Of a stretch of DNA of 64,000 nt, positions 41,788-50,885 are shown in pieces (the stretch's first letter is position 1; each line of letters begins with the position of its first letter). The position numbers and the translations under genes were made by a program. The stretch is from contig CAYFWF010000023.1 of NCBI GenBank assembly GCA_964346815.1, forward strand, positions 218,050-282,049, given 5' to 3'. The stretch comes from CAYFWF01 sp964346815. GTDB lineage: Bacteria > Acidobacteriota > Aminicenantia > Aminicenantales > Aminicenantaceae. The notes under the pieces were generated by a model. The model was not told where the DNA came from, did not search any database, and was given only the letters and a program-made list of their open reading frames with translations.

Positions 41788-42501
41788 TCAATTTTTTTTT
41801 GATCTTCCTGCAACGAGTAGAGTCACTTCACCCTTAATTTCTATCTTTTCGGTTTCTGAAAGCAGCTCTGAGGGTGTTCCTCTCAGAAATTCCTCATATA
41901 ATTTTGTCATTTCCCTGGCTATGACGGTCTTCCTTTCGCCGAGCGTTTCCCTGATTAGATGCAGAAATGAAGGGACCTTCCTTGCTGGTATATAAAACAC
42001 CAAGGTCGCTTTCCCGTTTTTGACTGTATCCAGCATTTTTTTCACGGCGTGCTTCTTTGGAGAAGGGAAGCTGAGAAAATGGAATTCATGAGTAGGCAAG
42101 CCAGACGCGGATAGGGCTGCAGCGACTGCCGATGGTCCTGGAACAGGGACCACCCTAATTCCCCTGGCCAAAGCTTCTTGAATCAAAGGGTATCCGGGAT
42201 CCGAGATTCCTGGCGTTCCTGCATCAGAAACAAGCGCCAAATCTTCGCCTTGCTGGAGAATGGACAAGAGCTTTGGGACTTTTTGATGTTCTTTAGGATG
42301 AAAGTAACTGATGAGCCTTTTCTTTATGTTGTATTTGTTCAAGATTTTTATTGTCTTACGCGTGTCTTCACAGGCGATGGCAGAGACATCCCGTAAAATC
42401 CTTAAGGCTCGAAGAGAAATATCCTCGAGGTTACCCAATGGAGTGGCTACGACATAGAGTGTGCCGGGCGTTGTTGAGGGAGATTTCGGCTCGGTCATCA
42501 A
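41788..42501 (-). CDS. rsmI: 16S rRNA (cytidine1402-2'-O)-methyltransferase
   Basis: The 237-residue protein has the tetrapyrrole-methylase-type fold of RsmI: YVVATPLGNLEDISLRAL, ACEDTRKT, LVSDAGTPGISDPGYPL and VPVPGPSAV. It methylates C1402 of 16S rRNA together with RsmH. The first residues MMTEPKSPSTTPG are a short nonconserved lead. It follows the NAD synthetase gene by 22 bases on the same strand. Confidence 0.95.
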   Translation of the reverse strand: MMTEPKSPSTTPGTLYVVATPLGNLEDISLRALRILRDVSAIACEDTRKTIKILNKYNIKKRLISYFHPKEHQKVPKLLSILQQGEDLALVSDAGTPGISDPGYPLIQEALARGIRVVPVPGPSAVAAALSASGLPTHEFHFLSFPSPKKHAVKKMLDTVKNGKATLVFYIPARKVPSFLHLIRETLGERKTVIAREMTKLYEEFLRGTPSELLSETEKIEIKGEVTLLVAGRSKKN

Positions 42502-42523
42502 CGGTTTTTATCCGTAATTTCTG

Positions 42524-43336
42524 CTAATCCTCTCTATCGAAAGGATACAGGAAATCGTGTCCCACGGTCCGGTCTGATATCTTAGGAATGGGAGGCATTT
42601 TCCTTTTGAATTCCGATCCTTTGATGAGCCCCATGATTTTTTCGACGTCCTGTTCAGGAAGTCCTTGAGAAATCACTTCCTTTTTTGTCTTTTTCAAGTC
42701 GACCAATTGATAGAGAATTCTGTCTATTTTGGCGTAGGATAGTCCGAGTTCCCCTTCGTCGGTTTGTCCGGACCATAATCCCGCAGTCGGCTTCTTTTTC
42801 AGTATCTTATCCGGGATCTTCAGGTATCGAGCGAGCTGCCGGACCTGTGTTTTATACAGGTCCCCCATAGGATTGATTGCGCAAGCCATATCACCATGGA
42901 TTGTCCCGTATCCGAGAAGAAGCTCTGTTTTGTTACTCGTGCCCAGGACCAGCGCCTTCTCGCGGGCTGAGACATCATACAGGATGGACATCCTTTCTCT
43001 TGCCATTTTGTTCCCTTTCAGGATTCTGCTTTCTGTGGGATAATTCGCATAGTAGGCATCTACCATCGGCGAGATATCTATCAGTTGAAAGGATATACCC
43101 AAATGGGAAGCGATTTCCTCCGCATCTTTCACGTCTTTATGGAAAATCTTCTTGTGAGGCATTATGAGCCCTATGACATTTTTTGGATCGAGAGCCCTGG
43201 CAGCCAGCAAGGCGCAAACGGATGAGTCTAGACCACCGGACAGGCCTAAGATCCCTTTCTCAAAATCGAGTTTGGAGAATTCTTCCTCTATGAATCGAGT
43301 GATCAATTTTTCAACAAAAGCAGGATTAATCTTCAT
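42524..43336 (-). CDS. nadE: NAD synthetase, synthetase subunit
   Basis: The 270-residue protein has the N-type ATP pyrophosphatase motif LSGGLDSS, LGTSNKTE and GDMACAINP. It amidates nicotinic acid adenine dinucleotide. It lacks an amidase domain; the product of the next gene upstream (43326-44174) is the matching glutaminase, overlapping by 11 bases. So the usual glutamine-dependent enzyme is here two polypeptides. Alternatively it could use free ammonia. Confidence 0.9.
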   Translation of the reverse strand: MKINPAFVEKLITRFIEEEFSKLDFEKGILGLSGGLDSSVCALLAARALDPKNVIGLIMPHKKIFHKDVKDAEEIASHLGISFQLIDISPMVDAYYANYPTESRILKGNKMARERMSILYDVSAREKALVLGTSNKTELLLGYGTIHGDMACAINPMGDLYKTQVRQLARYLKIPDKILKKKPTAGLWSGQTDEGELGLSYAKIDRILYQLVDLKKTKKEVISQGLPEQDVEKIMGLIKGSEFKRKMPPIPKISDRTVGHDFLYPFDRED

Positions 43337-44174
43337 AATTTTCGATGACTCTTTTTAGAGCCTCACAGATGACCTCGGGTTTATCATCCCTTCGGTAAGG
43401 GCGTTTTTTCCGGAATCTGCGGATATCTTCGAGATCGATTTCTTTGATCAGAAAATCCTCGTCCACATAAGGTGATTTGGCGACGAGATGTCCCCCGGGA
43501 CTGTAAATGAACGAGCCGCCGGCGAATGATTTTCCATCTTCGTATCCGACTCGATTGCAGTAGATGACAAAAGTCTGGCAAAAACGGGAAATCGTTTCCC
43601 CCATGAGCTCCCACATACGGGAAGACGCGTACGATTCTTCATCTGAAAGCCCTCGTCCTGGAGCGGCACTTATGACGATGATAAGCTCTGATCCGCCTAC
43701 AAAAAGGAGGTAGTTCGCACCCAAATGGAGGAAATCATAACAAACCATCATTCCTGTCTTTCCGAAGGGAGTGAGAAAGGTGCTGAAATTTCTTCCTTGA
43801 CCGAAAAATTTCAGCTCCTCGAACATCCCGTAAGTTGGAAGATAGACTTTTCGGTGGATGTGAAGAACCTTGTTCCGGGAAAGGAAAGCGGCGGAGTTGT
43901 AAAAAAGCCCTTTCTCCTTCTCTTCTACAAATCCCACCACAAAAGAAAGATCCCGGCTTAAAGCTTTGAATTTCTTGAACATGGGATCGGTTCGAGGCCG
44001 GACAGCGACATCCTCAACCATATCCTTGAGGGTGTATCCGGTAAGGCTCAATTCAGGAAAGACCAGAAGATCCGCTTTCTTTTTTTTCGCCTTCTGAATA
44101 TATTCAAGATGCACAAGGAAATTTTCTCTTGTGTTGCCAAGAATTGGGCGGATCTGAGCCAGGGCGACTTTCAT
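43326..44174 (-). CDS. nitrilase-family glutaminase subunit of NAD synthetase
   Basis: I start at ATG 44174 (MKVALAQIRP), since the family begins there; a TTG frame to 44210 adds 12 residues without a site. The 282-residue protein is a carbon-nitrogen hydrolase with catalytic Glu in FPELSLTGY, Lys in HRKVYLPTY and Cys in MVCYDF. The KVYLPTYGMFEE segment is characteristic of the amidase domain of glutamine-dependent NadE. It would deliver ammonia to the synthetase encoded downstream. Confidence 0.82.
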   Translation of the reverse strand: MKVALAQIRPILGNTRENFLVHLEYIQKAKKKKADLLVFPELSLTGYTLKDMVEDVAVRPRTDPMFKKFKALSRDLSFVVGFVEEKEKGLFYNSAAFLSRNKVLHIHRKVYLPTYGMFEELKFFGQGRNFSTFLTPFGKTGMMVCYDFLHLGANYLLFVGGSELIIVISAAPGRGLSDEESYASSRMWELMGETISRFCQTFVIYCNRVGYEDGKSFAGGSFIYSPGGHLVAKSPYVDEDFLIKEIDLEDIRRFRKKRPYRRDDKPEVICEALKRVIENYED

Positions 44175-44244
44175 CGAGAAAAAATTATCATAAATTCTTA
44201 TGGTTTGCAATTTACATTCATAGGATTAAAATATGTTACAGAGA

Positions 44245-44274
44245 TTGAAAAACGTTACCCTTTTGTATTATAAA
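44245..44274 (+). promoter_or_regulatory. promoter of the DUF4388-J-TPR gene
   Basis: TTGAAA (44245-44250), an 18-base spacer and TATAAA (44269-44274) predict a start near 44281, 55 bases before the ATG. Confidence 0.45.
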
Positions 44275-44335
44275 TTTAAGTTTCCTGTTAGGAATGGCAT
44301 CATGAATTTAAAAAAAGGAAGAAATTAGGTCGGCA

Positions 44336-45883
44336 ATGGAGCACATCGGTCTCTACCTGAAAGATATTCACTTCAAAAAAAAGAGAGGCAGACTTTCTTT
44401 TCATCATCAAAATTTTCAGAAATATCTTTTCTTCCAAGAAGGCCTTCTGGTCCATGCAAAAACCAATCATCCTTTGGAGCTGCTCGGTGAGGTTTTGTTC
44501 AGGTTGGGAAAACTTTCCAAAGAAGATTTCAAAAGAATCGATGCATATGTCGAGCCAAAGAAAAGCATCGGTTCGGTTTTGCTCGAAAGGGGCTTGCTTT
44601 CGAAAGAGAGCCTGCAGGAAGGTTTAACCTATCAAATGAGAGAAGTTGTGCTGAATATGTTTTCTGTTTTTGATGCGGAACTCAAATTCCAAGAAGATGT
44701 TGATTTTTCAGATCAGACCTTCGATATGAAGCTGAAATTACCTGTGCTGATCGAGGAAGGCATTAGACGTATGAAACATAATCCTAAGCTGGAGATGTTT
44801 CTGACAGAAAAAACGCCCTATCCCAAATCCATTGATTTTTATCTCAGGTTGACCGAGCAGGAGAGAGAACTGCTGGATAAAGTGAAAGGAAAATCCACGG
44901 CCGGGGAGCTTCTGAGCAACTCGGATTTAATGCCAGAATTGTTCTGGAAGAGCCTCTATCTCCTCTACTGTCTTGATTTGGTCGATTTGAGGGATGAGGC
45001 GAGGCCCTCACTGGATAAGACAATCCTTCCCAAAGAGGAAGAGCCAAAGGAACCAAAGGAGGAAGAGAGGAGCCAGGAGAAAGTGGAAGAGAAAACGGAG
45101 GACGAGAAAATAGGAGGTGTCGAGAAAGAGGAACAAGCGAAGGCTGAAGAAAGAATCAATGAAGTGCTGGAATTTCATGAGAAGTTGTCGAGTCTCAACT
45201 ATTATCAGATCCTGGGCATTACTACCGATGCATCGCCAGAGGACGCAAAAAGGTCATATTTCCGACTGGCAAGAAAATTCCATCCGGATCTTTTTGAACG
45301 GGACTTGCCTTCAGAAACCATGCAAAAAATCGATACTGTATTTGACCATATCACCAAAGCCTATCAAACTCTGAGTGATGACACAAGTAAGAGTGACTAC
45401 AACGGCCGATTGGATGCCCCTCCAACTGAGGACCAAAGAAGGGACTCAGCCAAAGAAGCAGAAAAGAGATTTCGCCAGGGAAAATTCTTATTCAACCAAG
45501 CAAGATACGAAGAGGCCCTTGTCTTTTTGGAACAGGCGATTAGGCTGTCGAGGGAGAAAGCCAGTTATTATCTGTTGTTGGCCATGACTCAAACAAAGCT
45601 CCACATCTATCGTAAGGAGGCTGAGAAAAACTTCATAAGGGCTCTTAAATTGGAACCGTGGAATGCAGAGGCCTACGCGGCCTTGGGACTCTTATACAAG
45701 AAGGAAGGTCTTCATATCAAGGCAAAAAAACAATTCGAAAAAGCATTACAGATCGATCCCGATCACAGAATTGCCAGAAAAGAACTGAGAGGAGAAAAAA
45801 GGGACTCCGACAAGAAGAGTTTTAAGGATTTGACATTCAAAGATCTTTTAAAGATGGACCTTTTTGGAAAAAAGAAAAAATAA
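44336..45883 (+). CDS. DUF4388-J-domain-TPR protein
   Basis: The 515-residue protein joins an N-terminal DUF4388/PATAN-like region (1-150; LLVHAKTNHPLELLGEVLFRLGK), a helical part with an acidic linker (about 220-275), a J domain (about 285-350; YQILGITTDASPEDAKR and the HPD triad) and TPR repeats (about 365-500). J domains activate DnaK; TPRs bind partners. Such fusions occur in Acidobacteria and Deltaproteobacteria; the client is unknown. No DnaK gene is nearby. Confidence 0.83.
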   Translation: MEHIGLYLKDIHFKKKRGRLSFHHQNFQKYLFFQEGLLVHAKTNHPLELLGEVLFRLGKLSKEDFKRIDAYVEPKKSIGSVLLERGLLSKESLQEGLTYQMREVVLNMFSVFDAELKFQEDVDFSDQTFDMKLKLPVLIEEGIRRMKHNPKLEMFLTEKTPYPKSIDFYLRLTEQERELLDKVKGKSTAGELLSNSDLMPELFWKSLYLLYCLDLVDLRDEARPSLDKTILPKEEEPKEPKEEERSQEKVEEKTEDEKIGGVEKEEQAKAEERINEVLEFHEKLSSLNYYQILGITTDASPEDAKRSYFRLARKFHPDLFERDLPSETMQKIDTVFDHITKAYQTLSDDTSKSDYNGRLDAPPTEDQRRDSAKEAEKRFRQGKFLFNQARYEEALVFLEQAIRLSREKASYYLLLAMTQTKLHIYRKEAEKNFIRALKLEPWNAEAYAALGLLYKKEGLHIKAKKQFEKALQIDPDHRIARKELRGEKRDSDKKSFKDLTFKDLLKMDLFGKKKK

Positions 45884-46028
45884 TCTTCATTCAGAGGAAA
45901 CGATAAACGATTTGCATTCTGATTCATCCATCTTGGAACTAACCTGTTTCTTGGTCTTTTAACAGTTCTGATCCCGGAAAACCGCCCACAACGGCACAGG
46001 ATGTTTTGTTTCTTCTGGAAAATCCAGG

Positions 46029-47213
46029 CTATTTGATGCCCAATCTTTCTTGGGTTTTTTCGATGAGCTTTTGAAATTCTTCCAACGCAGCTTGAGTTTC
46101 GGCCTCCAATCTTTTGATGGCTTGCTGCTCCGCTTCGATTTCATCGAGCATCTTTTCCATTTCTTTTTTTTCGGAATCGGAAAGCTGTTCTTCTTCCTTT
46201 TCTCCAAACTTCCTGTTGAAGGTTTGGGTGAGTTCTTCCAGGTTCTCGCTCTTCTCCTTGAGCTCTTGAACTTTTTCGTTGTACTTCAGCTCATCCTGGT
46301 AATGGAAGTACAGGCTTTCAGCCATCCGCATGGCTTTTTTTGAATTTGCCTCGGAGAGGAAGCTGGCATCCAGCAGGTATCGGATGGCTTCATCCGTGAA
46401 TTGGGCATTTTTCTCTGCTTTTTTCGCCAATAGGATCCCGATGTTGAACGCGACTTCTCCGCTCTTCTGCTTCATATAAGCCTGTTTGTATTGACTGAGG
46501 GCATCTTCTGTTTTTCCGTTTCTGTGCAGAGCCTTAGCATACAGGTAAACACTGGCGAAGTCCTTCGCATTCATGGCAGCGATCTTCAAAGCCTTTTCCG
46601 CATCATTGTAGGCTTTTCCATCATACAGAGATTTCCCCAATTTTTTTAAGTCATTGATGATGCGAGGGTCTTTCAACATATCATAGGAGTTTACATAGGC
46701 ATCCACAGCTCCTCGGTAATCTTTCGCTTTTTCCAAGGCCTGTCCTTGGATGTAATATCCGCCTCCTATGAATTGATTCCAGGTAGCAGCTGGAGCAAGT
46801 TCTGAATTTTTGCTTTTGTTCGCTTTTGAAATCTGTACCACTTGGGAAGCATAGTTGCTGGCTTTTGAGAGATTTTGTCCCTGGTTGGTGTACACATTTG
46901 CCAGCATGAATAAGACTTTGCATTTGGTGAGATCGTCCAATCCCCCCAGAGATAGCGCCTTCTCTCCATAGTCTATGGTTTCCCTCGGTGTTTTGCCGTT
47001 GTACTGCAATACGCAGAGTTCGGCACTAGCGAAATTTTCGTACTGAGACCCCGGATACTGGGAGAGAAAATCCTTCAGAAGTCTAGCCTTCTGGTTGGGA
47101 TCCGGGGTTGTCATCGCCTTGACATAGGCGTCATTAGCCTCGCTGTTTTGTGCGGGCAACATGGAACAGGTAAACAGAATAAGAACTAGAGTTGTCATTG
47201 CTGTTTTTCTCAT
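46029..47213 (-). CDS. secreted TPR-repeat protein
   Basis: I start at ATG 47213, which follows an AGAGAGGTCG site and gives a signal peptide (MRKTAMTTLVLILFTCSMLPAQ); the frame from 47261 begins upstream of the predicted transcript start. The 394-residue protein has TPR-like helix pairs up to about residue 330, then a strongly charged coiled-coil C-terminus (EEEQLSDSEKKEMEKMLDEIEAEQQ). The function is unknown; probably an envelope scaffold. Confidence 0.75.
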   Translation of the reverse strand: MRKTAMTTLVLILFTCSMLPAQNSEANDAYVKAMTTPDPNQKARLLKDFLSQYPGSQYENFASAELCVLQYNGKTPRETIDYGEKALSLGGLDDLTKCKVLFMLANVYTNQGQNLSKASNYASQVVQISKANKSKNSELAPAATWNQFIGGGYYIQGQALEKAKDYRGAVDAYVNSYDMLKDPRIINDLKKLGKSLYDGKAYNDAEKALKIAAMNAKDFASVYLYAKALHRNGKTEDALSQYKQAYMKQKSGEVAFNIGILLAKKAEKNAQFTDEAIRYLLDASFLSEANSKKAMRMAESLYFHYQDELKYNEKVQELKEKSENLEELTQTFNRKFGEKEEEQLSDSEKKEMEKMLDEIEAEQQAIKRLEAETQAALEEFQKLIEKTQERLGIK

Positions 47214-47238
47214 TTTCGACCTCTCTTTAAAATCTGTT

Positions 47239-47267
47239 GAATAATAACGTTCTCGAATCAAAATGTC
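47239..47267 (-). promoter_or_regulatory. promoter of the TPR-repeat gene
   Basis: On the minus strand TTGACA (47267-47262), a 17-base spacer and TATTAT (47244-47239) predict a start near 47232, about 19 bases before the chosen ATG. Confidence 0.7.
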
Positions 47268-47488
47268 AATACAAAGGACGCTCGATTACATCTATATTGT
47301 AGCAAACTCCGTGCCAAATTTGCACTGAGCGACGGAAGCGCGCTTATTTCCGTATGTCCGCTCGCCCGCAGATGACCTCATGACCGGATTGCCAGACTTC
47401 CGGAGAAATGGCCACGAAAAAAAGATATCAGCCTGCACAACAGAGACTTGGACATTTGGATGGACATTGGATAGAATGAAATTCAGGA

Positions 47489-48418
47489 ATGAATAAATCC
47501 GATTTTTCTGAGCGGTTCGCAAAGAGCATAGGACGCCCTCCTGAACGATCTGTTCCTCTTGCTGAATTTGCACATTTCAAAATCGGCGGAAAAGCTGATT
47601 ATTTTTTTATAGCTTTCTCTCTTAAAGAGTTGATCCAGGCCGTGAAATTGGCCAAAGAGGCTTCTGTGCCTTACTCTATCTTGGGCGGTGGGTACAACGT
47701 GCTTTTTGATGATAAAGGATTTCGGGGCCTCATCATCAAAAATGATGCCCAGAGAGTGAACAAAAAAGGGAAGGTAAAAATAGAAGCCTTGTCCGGAACC
47801 ATCCTATCGGATTTGTTAACATTCTGTGCGGATGAAGGAATGAAGGGATTTGAGTTTTTAGCTGGCATCCCGGGTACTGTCGGCGGGGCCGTCTTTGGCA
47901 ATGCGGGAGCCTTTGACCAATCTATAGGAGATTTTTTATCAGAAGCTCAGGTATTGAATCAAAAATGTGAGCAAATCAAAGTCGATAAAGACTACTTTTC
48001 CTTTTCCTATCGCCAAAGCCGCTTGCGAGCCTCCCGAGAAATCCTCCTAAGTGTTGCTTTCGAGCTTGAGGAGGGAGATAGAGAGAAGATAAAAGAGAGA
48101 ATTAGCGGAATCCTGGCAGAAAGGAAGAAGAAGCATCCTCCTTGGGGTATCGCTTGTGCGGGAAGCTATTTTAAAAATCCAGTTCTTCCTGGTGGGAAGA
48201 GAGTTCCGGCCGCGCATCTGCTAGAGCAGGTTGGAGCAAAAAAAGTGGCGGTCGGGGGAGCGGCGGTCTTCGAAAATCATTCCAATTTCCTTATCAATAA
48301 AAAAAACGCCACCGCTCAGGATATTTTGGATCTGGCTGTTGAGCTCAAGAGGCGGGTCAAGAGAAAGTTTGGCGTCGAGCTCGAAGAAGAGGTTATTTTC
48401 CTTCCAGCAAAGCTTTGA
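47489..48418 (+). CDS. murB: UDP-N-acetylenolpyruvylglucosamine reductase
   Basis: The 309-residue protein has MurB motifs: FKIGGKADYF, ILGGGYNVLF (FAD site), GIPGTVGGAVFGNAG, FSYRQSRLR and AGSYFKNP, with the terminal EEVIFL. It reduces enolpyruvyl-UDP-GlcNAc in peptidoglycan synthesis. The 3' end overlaps the convergent DUF2520 gene by 26 bases. murA lies 2.5 kb away on the opposite strand. A TGGACA-N17-TAGAAT box ends only 12 bases before the ATG, so the leader would be very short. Confidence 0.94.
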   Translation: MNKSDFSERFAKSIGRPPERSVPLAEFAHFKIGGKADYFFIAFSLKELIQAVKLAKEASVPYSILGGGYNVLFDDKGFRGLIIKNDAQRVNKKGKVKIEALSGTILSDLLTFCADEGMKGFEFLAGIPGTVGGAVFGNAGAFDQSIGDFLSEAQVLNQKCEQIKVDKDYFSFSYRQSRLRASREILLSVAFELEEGDREKIKERISGILAERKKKHPPWGIACAGSYFKNPVLPGGKRVPAAHLLEQVGAKKVAVGGAAVFENHSNFLINKKNATAQDILDLAVELKRRVKRKFGVELEEEVIFLPAKL

Positions 48419-49262
48419 GTGTCCTGATTTTTTCAGGGGAAAGTTTCTTTTTCCCTTCCACAATTTGGAGCATATAGATGCCCAATTCCATATAAATTCT
48501 TTTTTGAAGGGGATATTTGCAGAGAGCCGTGAGGTGTTTCTGAATGGATTTTTCATCTCCTCGGCAGATGGGGCCGGTTAGGGCCGAATGTGTGTTAAAG
48601 TTTTTTACATTTTGTAAAGTTCCTTGTACAAGAGGAAACAAAATTTGGGAACTTATATTTGCATCCAATCCTGTCTGTTCAAGCAGAAATGAAGCCGCGT
48701 CAAAAAGCGTAACCAAAAAATTTGAAGCCATGCTACAAGCGGCATGATAGAGAGACTTCTCCTCGCTTTCCAGGATGATATACCGACTTTCCAATTGGCG
48801 GACGATTTTTTTCGCTAAATCGAGAGCTTTTTCTTTTCCCTCCAGGCCGAAATATATTCCTTTGAATGCATCGGGAGCCGGCATTTTAACAGGAAAAGAC
48901 TGGATAGGATGGATGGAAGCGGTCAAGGCCCCTCTTTTTTCCAGATTTTTCAGCGATTCGGCGGTGTGGAGACCGCTGCAGTGAAAGACGAACCGACCCA
49001 CCCACTCCATATCAGAAGTGGCCAGTTCCGCTGCCGTTTTTTCGATCTTGTCGTCAGGGACAGAGAGAATAATCCATTCACCCTGTCTGGCTGCGAGAAT
49101 CTTATCGTCATAAATATCGCCCTGCCCGATCATTTCTCGGCTCTCCTTCGCAGAGTGGGGGCTCCTGCAGACGAGGGCCTTGATCTGGTGTTTTTTCCTG
49201 GAGAGGGCATAACCGAGAGAGGTTCCTACTCTACCCGCACCGATTATGACAATGTCACTCAT
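48393..49262 (-). CDS. DUF2520-family Rossmann oxidoreductase-like protein
   Basis: The 289-residue protein has an N-terminal NAD(P)-binding motif GAGRVGTSLGYAL, an ILSVPDDKI segment, HPIQSFP and a C-terminal helical domain with HAACSMASNFLVTLF. This is the Rossmann-like/DUF2520 combination, related in fold to ketopantoate reductases. The reaction is unknown. It overlaps the NYN gene by 8 bases and the convergent murB by 26 bases. Confidence 0.82.
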   Translation of the reverse strand: MSDIVIIGAGRVGTSLGYALSRKKHQIKALVCRSPHSAKESREMIGQGDIYDDKILAARQGEWIILSVPDDKIEKTAAELATSDMEWVGRFVFHCSGLHTAESLKNLEKRGALTASIHPIQSFPVKMPAPDAFKGIYFGLEGKEKALDLAKKIVRQLESRYIILESEEKSLYHAACSMASNFLVTLFDAASFLLEQTGLDANISSQILFPLVQGTLQNVKNFNTHSALTGPICRGDEKSIQKHLTALCKYPLQKRIYMELGIYMLQIVEGKKKLSPEKIRTLKALLEGK

Positions 49263-49737
49263 TTTTAGACTCGAAAATTTCCAGCCAGTGGTTGACTTCT
49301 AAAGGGGAGAGTTTTCTGGGCGTTTTTTCCATGGATTTTTCGATTCTGAACTTTTTGAGAAGGGCTTTTAGCTCTTTGTAGAAATGATCACAATCTATGA
49401 CCTTTGCCTTATTCATGTGAGCAAAGGCTTTGATCTCGCGATCAGACGAGACTACAGTGAAGTGTCTAAAATCGGTTTGTTTTCCGATCTGTTTTTTGAT
49501 GACCTCATCGGCATTTTTCTCGTCCGAAGGGTAGATAATGACGAATTTTTTGCCCTGATATCTGTCCCCTAGAAGTTCAAGATCAGGGGGACCGTCAAAA
49601 ACGAGGAGTACCTTTCTTTTTGTAATCCGCTGAAAAATCATCAACTGTGCAACCAGGCGATATTTGCTTTTGGGGTCATCGAGTTTCAAGTGAGGGATGT
49701 GCCCGATCAGGTTATTGCCGTCGATCAGATAGGGCAT
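49255..49737 (-). CDS. NYN-domain (YacP-like) ribonuclease
   Basis: The 160-residue protein starts YLIDGNNLIG and shows KVLLVFDGPPDL and VVSSDREIKAFA, the acidic motifs of the NYN (PIN-like) nuclease fold. YacP-like NYN proteins act on RNA. The C-terminal 35 residues are basic and helical. It overlaps the DUF2520 gene by 8 bases. Confidence 0.83.
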   Translation of the reverse strand: MPYLIDGNNLIGHIPHLKLDDPKSKYRLVAQLMIFQRITKRKVLLVFDGPPDLELLGDRYQGKKFVIIYPSDEKNADEVIKKQIGKQTDFRHFTVVSSDREIKAFAHMNKAKVIDCDHFYKELKALLKKFRIEKSMEKTPRKLSPLEVNHWLEIFESKNE

Positions 49738-49799
49738 TCTTCCACCTCTTAGATGATCTGGCCTTAGACGGGAAGGGTGTTTTTTAGATGCGAGCCGGT

Positions 49800-50453
49800 C
49801 TATAGGGTGTATGTTTCACCGGGTTTAAGGATGATGACTTCTGCCATGTCACCGACCTGTCTTTTGAACTCCTCTGGATCGGCTTCGACGATCGGAAACG
49901 TGCCATAATGGATAGGGATGACTTTTTTTGTCTGCGTAAACTCGACAGCCCTGGTCGCTGAAGGGACGCCCATCGTGTACCGGTCTCCGATGGGGAGAAA
50001 GCTCAAGTCCGGATGGAAAAATTCCCCTATAAGCTTCATGTCGTAAGTCAGTCCTGTGTCGCCCGCATGGTAGAGGTTCTTTCCATCGAGCTCGACAACA
50101 ACTCCAGTGGGATCTCCCTTTTCGGCTGAATGCCATGCCTGGACCATATGCACTTTCATCCCCTTGACTTCAACCGTGCCTCCGATATTCATTCCTTCTG
50201 CTGTAATTCCTTCTTCTTCGGCTTCAACAGCCACCTCATGAACGCTGACCAGCGTCGCTCCTGTGTTTTTACAGATGGCAAAGGCATCCCCGACGTGATC
50301 GCTGTGATGATGGGTGACGATAACCACATCCACATCGCACACTTTCTCAAGTGTGGTGGGGCATGCTGGATTTCCTGTCAAGAAAGGATCGATTAATACG
50401 TTTCTCGAGCCCTTGATTTCTATTGCAGAATGTCCCAGCCATGTAATTTCCAC
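49800..50453 (-). CDS. metallo-beta-lactamase-fold hydrolase (UPF0173)
   Basis: The 217-residue protein has the MBL motif THHHSDHVGDAF, WLGHSAIEI at the start, HAGDTGLTYDMK and IPIHYGTFP. The length is typical for UPF0173. The substrate is not known. It begins with a good ribosome binding site (AAAGGAGGTAAA) 61 bases after the HIT gene. Confidence 0.88.
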   Translation of the reverse strand: MEITWLGHSAIEIKGSRNVLIDPFLTGNPACPTTLEKVCDVDVVIVTHHHSDHVGDAFAICKNTGATLVSVHEVAVEAEEEGITAEGMNIGGTVEVKGMKVHMVQAWHSAEKGDPTGVVVELDGKNLYHAGDTGLTYDMKLIGEFFHPDLSFLPIGDRYTMGVPSATRAVEFTQTKKVIPIHYGTFPIVEADPEEFKRQVGDMAEVIILKPGETYTL

Positions 50454-50513
50454 TGTTTTACCTCCTTTAATGTTTATATGCTCTCTTGATCGGCAAAAAA
50501 TTAGGTTTAAAAC

Positions 50514-50858
50514 TTATCCTGGCGGCCATTTCATCTGTCTTCCTGCCAACAGGTGAAAGTGGATATGATATACATCCTGTCCTGAATCTCTTGCCGTGTT
50601 CAGAACGATTCTATAGCCGTTCTGGGCAAATCCTTTCTCTTCGGCAATTTGACGCGCCTTCAGCAGAATAGAGCTTAAAACAGCTTTTTTTCCCTCAGGG
50701 ATGTCATTCAGCGATGCATAATGGTTCTTTGGTATCAGGAGTATGTGAATCGGGGCTTGAGGGTTGATGTCGTTAAAAGCCACGATGTTTTCACCCTCAT
50801 AGACCAAATCTGCTGCGATTTCTTTATTAACGATTTTACAGAAGATGCAATCCACCAT
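50514..50858 (-). CDS. HIT-family hydrolase (HinT-like)
   Basis: I start at ATG 50858 (MVDCIFCKIV; GGGAGAAAA before it) and not at 50876. The 114-residue protein has CIFCKI, the segment QAPIHILLIPKNHYASL and the His triad HIHFHLLAG. HinT-like proteins hydrolyse purine nucleoside phosphoramidates. It lies 27 bases downstream of murA. Confidence 0.93.
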   Translation of the reverse strand: MVDCIFCKIVNKEIAADLVYEGENIVAFNDINPQAPIHILLIPKNHYASLNDIPEGKKAVLSSILLKARQIAEEKGFAQNGYRIVLNTARDSGQDVYHIHFHLLAGRQMKWPPG

Positions 50859-50885
50859 TGTTTTCTCCCAGTGCATACAGAGAGT

